Notes under the pieces: model-generated
Told to the model about the DNA's origin: nothing
Seen by the model: only the letters and a program-made list of their open reading frames with translations
Databases searched by the model: none
NCBI RefSeq assembly: GCF_048820975.1
Contig: NZ_JBMEUF010000002.1
Location: 434,001 to 498,000 of the forward strand
Direction of reading: 5' to 3'
Source: Glaciecola sp048820975
GTDB taxonomy: Bacteria > Pseudomonadota > Gammaproteobacteria > Enterobacterales > Alteromonadaceae
DNA length: 64,000 nt
Shown: one piece after another, positions 44,898-53,728 of the stretch
Position numbering within the stretch: position 1 is the first letter of the stretch
Layout of the letters: each line of letters starts with the position of its first letter
Made by a program: the position numbers and the translations under genes

Positions 44898-46073
44898 CTA
44901 TTCAGCATTCAGTTTTTCCCAGTGATCTTTTCTAAATTGCGTAGGGGTTTTACCCACCAGTTTTTTGAAAAACGTATTAAAGGTTGCCTTGCTGTTAAAG
45001 CCGGCTTTATCCATTATTTCTAACATCGTCACACTTTTGTTTTCTTCTAAAATAAGTAGGCGTTTGCTTTCTTCAATTCGATAATAGTTAATGAACTCAA
45101 AAAAGTTTTTTCCAAAGTGCTTATTAATTATTGAAGACAAACTTCTTGCACCAATTCCCAGTTGGCTCGCTAAATTATCAAGTGTAAGTAAGTGGCTTAA
45201 GTAAGGTTTATTCTGCACAAGGTATGTTTCAATCTTATTTATTTTTTCAGGCTCAAATGAGTCGGGTAATTTACACTCGTTAGTAGCTAGTTCTTTATCT
45301 ATACCCTGAAATATTCGTGAATTGCCTGCACTGAAAAAGATTAAACTCGTTATAAGCAGCAACACGGCATAATTTGATGTTAAACCCAGGAGTTCATGAT
45401 CAACCACTATGCCCAATTCGTAAGACATTATTATGCCTATCGACACAAAGATTGCGTTAATGTGTACAACTAAAAAGCCAATAACCAGTACTTTTAACCA
45501 AGTAAGGTCAACACTTTCTAGTTCTGCAAATTCGTTTTTAATATTTTTCTGATACTTTTGAAGCTCTAAATAACACAGCACACTAATAGAAAAGCGAAAG
45601 CACTCGCGAAAAAAATAAATGATGCGGTCTAATAAAGGGGTGGTGGCAATGTCGCCATTTTGTAATGCGTCTAGCTTTGACGCGCTTTCAAGAGCAAGCC
45701 AGTCAAATGAAAAGTACGTGGCATACAGAACAAAGGGTATAAAATATAGTGCGTCTGTTTTTTTGAGCTTATAGTTTTTGTTTACTAAAGATTTTATATA
45801 AAGCAACAAGAGCGGCACTTCTACCCAAAACGCCAAACCAAAGGTATAAAATAAATTAGGTGAAATATCTAATGCGAAGCCTCTGAACGCTTCACCAAAA
45901 TTAATAAGGTTGTCCATAGGAATGGCCGCTTGTGCAAGTAAAAAGCAAGCCAATAAATAATTGCTTAACTTATTCCCCTTTTTCAGAGTAATAAGAAATG
46001 CGCTAAATAATAAACATATAAACACGGTAAAAATTAACGCCAAGTCGTGCGTGTTGAAAAGTACTGCTTTCAC
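44898..46073 (-). CDS. Membrane-anchored AraC-family regulator
   Basis: The frame starts at GTG (46073), with AAGGTG upstream, and gives 391 residues. About seven hydrophobic segments fill the first two thirds (starting LALIFTVFICLLFSAFLI). The last 100 residues form an AraC double helix-turn-helix: LTLDNLASQLGIGARSLSSI, HFGKNFFEFINYYRIEESKR, TMLEIMDKAGFNSKATFNTF. This is the 7TM-AraC architecture of sensors in marine Bacteroidetes and Gammaproteobacteria. It sits between the GH3/porter unit and the GH3-GH9-TBDR unit, so it likely senses a sugar and controls these genes. The activator role is inferred. Confidence 0.85.
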   Translation of the reverse strand: MKAVLFNTHDLALIFTVFICLLFSAFLITLKKGNKLSNYLLACFLLAQAAIPMDNLINFGEAFRGFALDISPNLFYTFGLAFWVEVPLLLLYIKSLVNKNYKLKKTDALYFIPFVLYATYFSFDWLALESASKLDALQNGDIATTPLLDRIIYFFRECFRFSISVLCYLELQKYQKNIKNEFAELESVDLTWLKVLVIGFLVVHINAIFVSIGIIMSYELGIVVDHELLGLTSNYAVLLLITSLIFFSAGNSRIFQGIDKELATNECKLPDSFEPEKINKIETYLVQNKPYLSHLLTLDNLASQLGIGARSLSSIINKHFGKNFFEFINYYRIEESKRLLILEENKSVTMLEIMDKAGFNSKATFNTFFKKLVGKTPTQFRKDHWEKLNAE

Positions 46074-46170
46074 TTTTTAATTCACCTTTCTTAAATTTTA
46101 TTTAGCACATCTTTGATGCTCATTTTAGTGCGTATTTGTTAACAAGCCTAACTAACTAATCAATTCTTAG

Positions 46171-46225
46171 CGTTCAAATAATGCATATTACCTGTATTTA
46201 AACGTCTAAATCCTTTACTTGAACG
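46171..46225. promoter_or_regulatory. TTGAACG-type repeats upstream of the GH3 exoglucanase
   Basis: CGTTCAA at 46171-46177 (inverted), TTTAAACGTCTAAAT at 46197-46211 and TTGAACG at 46219-46225 lie 56-110 bases before the GH3 start. The middle one resembles the site at 44772-44786. They are candidate AraC-regulator sites. Confidence 0.4.
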
Positions 46226-46280
46226 ATTTTTTAAACAAATTGTTATAAAACTGTATTCAATCTTAACAAAATATCAGGTT

Positions 46281-48803
46281 ATGAATTTAATGAAAAATAT
46301 TTCTTCTTCAATCGTTTTGGGTTCGCTTTTGAGTATTAGCTCAAATATTGCGCTTGCCCAAAACGATATAACACTATGGCCAAAACTAGCACCCACAATT
46401 GCAAAAGATGAAGCAATAGAAAGTAAAATTACACACATTATAAATAAAATGTCGCTTGAACAAAAAGTAGGCCAAATGGTACAGGCTGAAATAACGTGGG
46501 TAACTCCGGCCGACGTTAAAAAGTATCATTTAGGATCTGTATTAAATGGCGGCGGCACGTTCTTGCATAACAATAGAAATGCCAGTGTGTCTGATTGGGT
46601 CTCATTTATGGATGAGTTGTACTTAGCCTCAATGGATGAATCTGATGGCGGGCTGCCAATACCAGTAACTTACGGGATTGATGCCGTTCACGGAAATAAT
46701 AAGTTCATAGGTGCAACCTTGTATCCGCACAATATTGGTTTAGGTGCGGCCAATAATCCAGACCTTATATATAAAATTGGCGTAGCTACTGCAAAAGAAG
46801 TGTTGCTGGCTGGCATTGATTGGACGTTTGCGCCTACTTTGGCCGTGGCGCGAGATGATAGATGGGGCCGCACTTATGAGAGCTATTCTGAAGACCCAAG
46901 CATTGTAGCTTCATATGCTAAGCAAATGATTGAAGGCCTTCAGGGCAAAGCAAATACTGATACTTTTTTAAATGATGATCATATTTACTCCACAGCAAAA
47001 CATTGGGTTGGAGATGGCGGAACTCACTTGGGCATTGACCAAGGTGATAACTTAGATACCGAAGAAAACTTAGTAAATAACCACGCTGCAGCATATTTCC
47101 CGGCTATACAAGCCGGCGTTCAAAGCATAATGGCCTCACATAACATGTGGAACGGCCTGCGCTTGCATGGTAGTAAATACTTGCTTACTGACGTACTCAA
47201 AACCCGGCTTGGCTTTGATGGCTTTATTGTGGGTGATTGGAATTCCCATAGCAAAGTGAAAGGCTGCACTAATGACAGTTGTCCACAGGCGGTGAATGCA
47301 GGCCTAGATATGTTTATGGTAGTGGAAGACTGGAAAGCGTTTATTCACAATACCGTTGAACAAGTGAGAAATGACATCATTCCCATGGAGCGAATAGATG
47401 ATGCCGTTAGACGCATTCTACGCGTGAAAATACGCTCTGGATTATTCACGAAGGGCCTACCTTCTTCGCGCAAATACGCGAATCAATCACAATTATTAGG
47501 TGCGCCTGAACATAAAGCCATTGCTCGACAAGCAGTGCGCGAATCATTGGTATTACTCAAAAATAATAGCAATATATTGCCGCTTAGCCGCAAAGCCAAA
47601 GTGCTAGTAACCGGTGACGGCGCTGACAATATGAGCAAACAAACGGGTGGCTGGACAATAAACTGGACAGGCGAAGGTAACGTCAAGTCTGATTTCCCTG
47701 GCGGAACATCTATATATGATGGAATTGAACAAGTTGTTTCCCAAGCAGGTGGTAAGATTGAACTAAGCAGCGATGGTAGCTTTTCAGAAAAACCAGATGT
47801 AGCCGTTGTTGTATTTGGTGAAAATCCATACGCTGAGTGGATTGGTGATTTAAAATCTATTGCGTATCAGGCGCATTCTAATCGTGATGCTAAACTTATA
47901 GAGTCGCTAAAAGCACAAGGCATAAAGGTTGTGTCAGTGTTTCTTTCAGGAAGACCTTTGTGGATGAACCGTGCAATTAACGCATCTGACGCATTCGTTG
48001 CTGCTTGGCTACCTGGCAGTGAAGGTGTAGGTGTTGCTGATGTGCTGTTTAAAGATGCAAAGGGCGATGTTAACTATGACTTTACAGGAAAACTTTCGTT
48101 TTCATGGCCAAAGCGTGCCTCTCAAGTGGTGTTAAATCGCTTCGATGAAAACTATGACCCTCTTTTCCCTTATGGCTATGGCTTAAGCTATAACGATAGT
48201 AGTTCACTACCTACCCTTGATATTACAAACGACTTTGTTTTTGAAAAACAAACCAATACCCCTTATGTGATCATGCAAGGGCGGCCTAATGGTGATTGGA
48301 ACTATCAATTACAAAACGCGCAGCAAACCAAAGATATACTTACACCAGTGGGTGACATTAAAGGCCTTAGCATGATAGAGGCTGACAAAAACATTCAAGG
48401 CGATGCTAAAGAGCTAACGTGGTCAGGAAGTAATCTTGCCTCCGTTTTAATTAGCTCAAATTGGTTCCGAGAAGACCTTTCCCAATATCTACTAAATAAA
48501 GGCGCATTAAGCTTTGATGTTCGCGTAGAGAAGCCTGCAAAAAGCGCACTTAAGGTGCAAATGGGCTGTGCGAAAAATAAATGCGGTGCATTTAATATTG
48601 CCCCCATCATTAACAAGTTCCCGTTAAACACATGGCATAAGGTGTCTATTGATTTGCTGTGCTTTGCCAACAAGGGGGTTGAATTTGAACGCTCTAGTGC
48701 GCCTTTTATTTTATCAAGCGAAGGACCAGCGAAAATACGCATAGCAAACGTGCAGTTTGAACCAAACACACAAGCTACCGCCAATATAAAATGTGCTGAC
48801 TAA
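46281..48803 (+). CDS. GH3 exo-beta-1,3/1,4-glucanase / beta-glucosidase (ExoP type)
   Basis: The 840-residue protein has a signal peptide (residues 1-26, IALAQ), then the GH3 barrel with nucleophile D319 in GFIVGDWNSH and the HWVGDGGTH motif, a second GH3 domain with GENPYAEWIGD, and a C-terminal galactose-binding-like domain (about 655-840) as in the Pseudoalteromonas ExoP enzyme. That enzyme removes glucose from beta-1,3- and beta-1,4-glucans. Two ATG codons (46281 and 46290) are possible; the second has better spacing from CAGG. It starts the rightward unit with GH9 and TBDR genes. Confidence 0.92.
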   Translation: MNLMKNISSSIVLGSLLSISSNIALAQNDITLWPKLAPTIAKDEAIESKITHIINKMSLEQKVGQMVQAEITWVTPADVKKYHLGSVLNGGGTFLHNNRNASVSDWVSFMDELYLASMDESDGGLPIPVTYGIDAVHGNNKFIGATLYPHNIGLGAANNPDLIYKIGVATAKEVLLAGIDWTFAPTLAVARDDRWGRTYESYSEDPSIVASYAKQMIEGLQGKANTDTFLNDDHIYSTAKHWVGDGGTHLGIDQGDNLDTEENLVNNHAAAYFPAIQAGVQSIMASHNMWNGLRLHGSKYLLTDVLKTRLGFDGFIVGDWNSHSKVKGCTNDSCPQAVNAGLDMFMVVEDWKAFIHNTVEQVRNDIIPMERIDDAVRRILRVKIRSGLFTKGLPSSRKYANQSQLLGAPEHKAIARQAVRESLVLLKNNSNILPLSRKAKVLVTGDGADNMSKQTGGWTINWTGEGNVKSDFPGGTSIYDGIEQVVSQAGGKIELSSDGSFSEKPDVAVVVFGENPYAEWIGDLKSIAYQAHSNRDAKLIESLKAQGIKVVSVFLSGRPLWMNRAINASDAFVAAWLPGSEGVGVADVLFKDAKGDVNYDFTGKLSFSWPKRASQVVLNRFDENYDPLFPYGYGLSYNDSSSLPTLDITNDFVFEKQTNTPYVIMQGRPNGDWNYQLQNAQQTKDILTPVGDIKGLSMIEADKNIQGDAKELTWSGSNLASVLISSNWFREDLSQYLLNKGALSFDVRVEKPAKSALKVQMGCAKNKCGAFNIAPIINKFPLNTWHKVSIDLLCFANKGVEFERSSAPFILSSEGPAKIRIANVQFEPNTQATANIKCAD

Positions 48804-48805
48804 TC

Positions 48806-48840
48806 AAAAGAGAGTGCTTGTAGGCAAGCACTCTCTTTTT
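48806..48840 (+). terminator. Terminator between GH3 and GH9 genes
   Basis: AGAGAGTGCTTG / CAAGCACTCTCT with a 4-base loop is followed by a T-run. It would reduce GH9 expression relative to GH3 unless GH9 has its own promoter. Confidence 0.85.
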
Positions 48841-48875
48841 TAACTACCGTTAAACGATTAACGTAAGGTGAAATC

Positions 48876-50624
48876 ATGAATAAGCTTTCTATCAACTATG
48901 CGTTGCTAAGCACTCTTTTCTTAGGTGCGTGCTCTGGGTCATCAGGTAATGCCCCCAGTGAGCCACCTGCTACGAACACGCCTGCAGAAATAACAAACAC
49001 GCAGCAAAAAATAGCACTAAACCAATTAGGGTATTTTGAAACCAGTAGCAAAATAGCCATTATCCCAAATGTAGCATCTACTAGTTTCACTATAGTAGAT
49101 GCAAGCAATAATGAAGAGGTGTATAGCGGCACCTTAAGTAACGCAAAAAATTGGCCTAACGCTGGCAGTGATAGCGTCAAGCAAGCTGACTTTTCCAGCC
49201 TTGTTGCACCAGGGAGCTATTTTATTCGCGTTTTAGGTGTAGATGATTCAGCCACCTTTAAAATTGATAGCCACGTGTATAACGATCTCCATATTGCAGC
49301 ACAGCGGTATTTTTACTTAAACCGAGCAAGTATAGAGATTGAGCAACAATTCGCAGGAGATTTCGCACGCCCTTTAGGGCATGCTGATACTAATGTGATG
49401 TATCATCCATCAGCTGATGAACAACTCAGCACGCAAGATGAAACCCTAGCTTCCCCCAAAGGCTGGTATGATGCCGGCGATTACGGTAAGTACGTGGTTA
49501 ATTCAGGCATTAGTACCTATTCCTTACTGGCTGCTTTTGAGCATACGCCAAATCTGTATGCGCAGCAGCAACTCAACATTCCTGAATCAAATAACAATAT
49601 CCCTGACATTCTAGATGAGGCGCTTTGGAACTTAGAGTGGCTGTTCACCATGCAAGGTGAAGATGGTGGTGTTTACCATAAACTTACCACCCTTGAATGG
49701 CCGGGAGAAGAAATGCCGCACGAAGATACTCGAACGCGCTTCGTGATTGGTAAAAGTACATCTGCAAGCCTAAATTTTGCGGCAACTTTCGCGGTGGCCA
49801 GTAGAGTGATTGCGCCATTTGATCAGAACAAAAGCGAACAATACCTACTAGCCGCTATTGATGCTTGGAAATGGGCGCTTGAACATCCCTCGCAAATATA
49901 CGTACAACCCAATGATGTGTTAAGCGGGGAATACGGTGATAACATTTTAAAAGATGAATTTGCATGGGCGGCTGCAGAGCTTTTTATCAGTACCGGAGTA
50001 GAAGGTTTTTTTACTACTTATAAAGAACTTGATTTAGAATATTCTGCTCCCTCTTGGATAAATGTGTCTTATCTCTCTTTGAGTAGTTTGTTATACAAGG
50101 CGGAAAATTTACTCAGCCCGCAAGACTATACCGCTTTAAAAGATAAGCAAAAAGCGCTGGCTGATACTTTTGTACAGCAATATCAAAACAATGCTTACCT
50201 AGTGCCCATAGAAACACCGAACCTTATTTGGGGCAGCAACTCTGCCGCGTTAAATAAAGCAATGGTTTTGTTACAAGCCGCCACCGTTCAAAATGACTCT
50301 CAATACCTAAACGTAGCGCAAGGTATTGTTGATTATATTCTTGGTCGCAATCCAACCGAATATTCTTTTGTGACGGGGTTTGGGCATAAGTATCCGGTTA
50401 ATCCACACCACAGAATTTCGCAAAGTGACGGAATAAATACAGCGGTGCCGGGAATGCTTGTGGGAGGCCCTCATGCCGGCCGCCAAGATGATTGTAGTTA
50501 TGAGTATAGCGAGCCAGCGCGAACTTACAGTGATAGTTGGTGTAGTTATTCCACCAACGAAGTGGCCATTAATTGGAATGCACCACTTGTATATGTATTA
50601 GGTATGTTAACTGAGCGTAAATAA
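48876..50624 (+). CDS. GH9 endoglucanase lipoprotein with N-terminal Ig-like domain
   Basis: The 582-residue protein has a lipobox (FLGAC, Cys19), an N-terminal cellulase Ig-like domain (about 45-130: IALNQLGYFETSSKIAII) and a GH9 catalytic domain. Catalytic residues are visible: D199 and D202 in GWYDAGDYGKYV, the HR pair in NPHHRISQSDG and the proton-donor E562 in NEVAINWNAP. It should cut cellulose-like or mixed-linkage beta-glucan chains into oligosaccharides at the cell surface or in the periplasm. AAGGTGA precedes the ATG. It stands between an exo-acting GH3 and a TBDR. Confidence 0.95.
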   Translation: MNKLSINYALLSTLFLGACSGSSGNAPSEPPATNTPAEITNTQQKIALNQLGYFETSSKIAIIPNVASTSFTIVDASNNEEVYSGTLSNAKNWPNAGSDSVKQADFSSLVAPGSYFIRVLGVDDSATFKIDSHVYNDLHIAAQRYFYLNRASIEIEQQFAGDFARPLGHADTNVMYHPSADEQLSTQDETLASPKGWYDAGDYGKYVVNSGISTYSLLAAFEHTPNLYAQQQLNIPESNNNIPDILDEALWNLEWLFTMQGEDGGVYHKLTTLEWPGEEMPHEDTRTRFVIGKSTSASLNFAATFAVASRVIAPFDQNKSEQYLLAAIDAWKWALEHPSQIYVQPNDVLSGEYGDNILKDEFAWAAAELFISTGVEGFFTTYKELDLEYSAPSWINVSYLSLSSLLYKAENLLSPQDYTALKDKQKALADTFVQQYQNNAYLVPIETPNLIWGSNSAALNKAMVLLQAATVQNDSQYLNVAQGIVDYILGRNPTEYSFVTGFGHKYPVNPHHRISQSDGINTAVPGMLVGGPHAGRQDDCSYEYSEPARTYSDSWCSYSTNEVAINWNAPLVYVLGMLTERK

Positions 50625-50694
50625 ACTTCATACTTACATTTTTTTCTTACGAAAAACTATTCTAAAGTATAGCCCGCAAGGCACAAGAACCAAT

Positions 50695-50711
50695 TGTGCA
50701 GTACTTGCACA
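50695..50711. promoter_or_regulatory. Inverted repeat upstream of the glucan-locus TBDR
   Basis: TGTGCA-GTACT-TGCACA forms a 6+6 repeat about 140 bases before the TBDR start. It may be a regulator site or the 3' hairpin of the GH9 transcript; no T-run follows. A TTGAAC (inverted, 50797-50802) is also present nearer the start. Confidence 0.3.
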
Positions 50712-50844
50712 GGGGCTATTGTGCGTGTATGCTCAGCTTAAGGGCCGTTCGTGCCTGTTGTGAACTTTAGTTTATGACACATTGCTTGTAGCTATAGTTC
50801 AACATAAAAATATAAAAATTAAATAGAAGTCCTGGGAGATATAC

Positions 50845-53652
50845 ATGTTTAAAAACTCTAAAATAGCGAGGTCAGTAAAACTGGCTTGTACTATCGGAGC
50901 TGCTTCGGCTGCACTTGCTGCACCGATGGCTGTAGTAGCACAAGATGCTGAAGAATCCGTTGAAAAGATTTCAATTACTGGTTCTAGAATCATGAAGTCT
51001 GAATTCAGTTCATCAAGCCCTATTTCATCATTCGGTGAAGAAGATATTAAATTATCAGGTGTGGCAAGTATTGATGAATTTCTTAAAGACGTACCTGCAT
51101 TTACTGGTTACCAAATGGGTACTTCTACTAACAACGGTAGTGAGTCTGGCCAGAAGAAAATTGATATGCGCGGACTTGGTTTCAACCGTACTTTAGTACT
51201 TATTAACGGCCGTCGTATGATTGGTGACGTTAATGGCGACGGTGCTGTTGATCTTAACAACGTTCCTGAAGCAATGATTAAACGTGTTGACGTACTTAAA
51301 GATGGCGCATCTACCATTTATGGTTCTGACGCACTTGCTGGTGTTGTAAACTTCGTACTTGATGATGAGTTTGAAGGCCTTGAAGCTGGTGCAAACATCG
51401 GTATGGGCGTATCTGACGGCCAAGCTGGCGATGACGGTTTTTACGTTAAAGCTGGTGTAGCTAGCAATAAAGCTAACATGGTTATGTCTTTGTCTTACAA
51501 CAACCAAGACGAAATGAAACAAGATGAGCGTGATTTCTCTGCGCAAACGCTTTTCCCTTCACACCTAGGCAATGGCGAATTTGAACTAGTAAATTCTGGT
51601 TCATCTAACAGCCGTAAAATCCGTGTACCTGGCGAAGGTAACTGGATTGTTGATGCTGCTACTGGCGAAGCTCGTGTATTCGATTCAGCTACCGATCTTT
51701 ACGATTACTCTCCAGTGAATGCACTAATTCAGCCTAACGAAAGATGGCAGTTCTCTGCACTTGGTAAAGTTGAAATCACAGATAACATTGAAGCTTACAT
51801 GGAAGGTCTATACACACGTAGAACTTCACAACAACGTTTAGCACCAGATGCTTCATTTGCGGTAACAAGTTCTTTTGAAACGCCAAATAATGGACTTCAA
51901 TGGAATGACTATGTACCGGCTTCTAACCCATTCAACCCGTTTGGCGTAAATGCAGACAACTCTTTAGGTTTGTCTGACATTGGTGTTCGCGTTAACCGTC
52001 GTTTCGTTGAATCAGGTGGTCGTTTATTCAGACAATCTGCTGACACTTACAGATTAGTTACTGGTTTACGTGGTGACATCGGCAACGATTTATTCTGGGA
52101 TGTATCTTACTCATATTCAGAAGCTGAAACCATTGATGAAACATTGAACTATGGCCGTTTTGACCGTTGGGCAACTGCTGTAGACCCTGAAGCTTGTGCT
52201 GCTGATGCTGCATGTCCTGGCGTGTTAAACCCGTTCGGCGACTACGGTAGCATTACTGATGAGCAAATGGATTATTTAACTACCGGTTCATTGAAAGATT
52301 TGTATCGCGGTACTATGGAAGTATTCGCTGCTAACCTTTCAGGTGAAGCATTTGAAATGGCTGGCGGTTTTGCTGGTTGGTCTGTAGGTTATGAGCACAG
52401 AAACGAAAAAGGCGCTTACTCTCCAGATGAATTCTTGGCTGCAGGCCTTACAACTGGTGGTGCTAACGATCCACAAGCTGGCGGTTTCTCAGTTGACGAA
52501 CTATTCGGTGAAATCTACCTTCCAGTAGCTGAAGGCTTTGATATCAGTGCATCAGCGCGTTATTCTGACTACGATACTTCAGCTGGTGAAAGCTTCACTT
52601 ATAAACTAGGTGCTGATTACACAATTTCTGAAGATATTCGTGCACGTGCGTCATACTCAACTGGTTTCCGTGCTCCTAACATCTCTGAGTTAAACGCTGG
52701 TCAATCTACTGGTTTCCCAATCATTGTTTCAGTTTGTGAATTTGGTGACAGAAAACTAGACGCTGGCGACATTACACAAACTATGTATGACAACTGTCAA
52801 AACCTAGGCGTAGATACAACTGACGCTGGTGAATACGGTTTTGCATGGCAGTCAGCTTACACAACTTCAGCTCCTGCTGAAGACTTAGAAGCTGAAGAGT
52901 CAACGTCAATTAACCTTGGTTTTGTAATCACGCCTGAAATGCTTGAAGGTTTAGCAGTTAGCATTGATTACTGGAACATTGAAATTGAAAACGTGATCGG
53001 TACTCCTGACATGAATGACTTATACAGAACATGTATGGATTCTGAAGGTCTAAGTTCTTCAGCGTGTGACGCGTTTGATGGTGCTGGTGGCCCACACTTT
53101 GTGCCTGATTACAGCATCTTCCCAGCTGACGCAGTATCTCAGTTCGGTAACCTTGGTACGCTTTCTACTAGCGGTGTTGACTTAGACGTTGCATACAGTG
53201 GTGACCTAGATATGGGCGCTGTTACTGGCTATACAGTTAGCTGGTCTGGTACTTGGGTTGACAGCTACGAGCGTGATTACCCACTTACAGGTGCTATCGA
53301 GCTTGCTGGAACAGCAAATGGCTTTGAAGTATTCCCAGAGTGGCGCTGGCAGTCAAACATCGGCCTAGTGGGCGATGATTGGTCTTTCAACTACAAAATG
53401 CGCTTCATTGGCGAAACGACTGACCGTTTACAATCTCCTGTTGCAACAGCTGATGCAGTAGCAGAACAAACAATTTACCATGACGTAGTAGGTTCATACT
53501 CTATTGGTAATGCAACGGTAAGCATAGGTGTTAACAACCTAACAGACGAAGAGCCACCGTATTTCCACAGTGCGTTTAACGCAAACACTGAGCCAGGTAC
53601 ATATGACGTAATTGGTCGTCGTGTATTCGGTAATGTTTCATTTAGATTTTAA
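50845..53652 (+). CDS. TonB-dependent outer-membrane receptor of the glucan locus
   Basis: The 935-residue product has a signal peptide ending VVAQDA, a TonB-box-like EKISITGSR, a plug (KIDMRGLGFNRTLVLINGRR, VDVLKDGASTIYGSDALAGV) and a barrel ending GNVSFRF. GGGAGA precedes the ATG. It has the size and plug type of the TBDRs that import plant or algal oligosaccharides in Alteromonadales. Following GH3 and GH9 enzymes, it most likely takes up beta-glucan or xylan fragments. It has a different codon profile (many GCT/GGT codons) suggesting high expression. Confidence 0.93.
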   Translation: MFKNSKIARSVKLACTIGAASAALAAPMAVVAQDAEESVEKISITGSRIMKSEFSSSSPISSFGEEDIKLSGVASIDEFLKDVPAFTGYQMGTSTNNGSESGQKKIDMRGLGFNRTLVLINGRRMIGDVNGDGAVDLNNVPEAMIKRVDVLKDGASTIYGSDALAGVVNFVLDDEFEGLEAGANIGMGVSDGQAGDDGFYVKAGVASNKANMVMSLSYNNQDEMKQDERDFSAQTLFPSHLGNGEFELVNSGSSNSRKIRVPGEGNWIVDAATGEARVFDSATDLYDYSPVNALIQPNERWQFSALGKVEITDNIEAYMEGLYTRRTSQQRLAPDASFAVTSSFETPNNGLQWNDYVPASNPFNPFGVNADNSLGLSDIGVRVNRRFVESGGRLFRQSADTYRLVTGLRGDIGNDLFWDVSYSYSEAETIDETLNYGRFDRWATAVDPEACAADAACPGVLNPFGDYGSITDEQMDYLTTGSLKDLYRGTMEVFAANLSGEAFEMAGGFAGWSVGYEHRNEKGAYSPDEFLAAGLTTGGANDPQAGGFSVDELFGEIYLPVAEGFDISASARYSDYDTSAGESFTYKLGADYTISEDIRARASYSTGFRAPNISELNAGQSTGFPIIVSVCEFGDRKLDAGDITQTMYDNCQNLGVDTTDAGEYGFAWQSAYTTSAPAEDLEAEESTSINLGFVITPEMLEGLAVSIDYWNIEIENVIGTPDMNDLYRTCMDSEGLSSSACDAFDGAGGPHFVPDYSIFPADAVSQFGNLGTLSTSGVDLDVAYSGDLDMGAVTGYTVSWSGTWVDSYERDYPLTGAIELAGTANGFEVFPEWRWQSNIGLVGDDWSFNYKMRFIGETTDRLQSPVATADAVAEQTIYHDVVGSYSIGNATVSIGVNNLTDEEPPYFHSAFNANTEPGTYDVIGRRVFGNVSFRF

Positions 53653-53683
53653 TATCTAATCCGACATACTCGGTACAGTTAAT

Positions 53684-53712
53684 AAAAGCCCGGATAATAC
53701 CGGGCTTTTTTA
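53684..53712. terminator. Terminator after the glucan-locus TBDR
   Basis: AAAAGCCCGG / CCGGGCTTTT with a 6-base loop and a T-run sits between the convergent TBDR and MATE genes. Confidence 0.9.
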
Positions 53713-53728
53713 TGTTAGAAGCTTAGTC

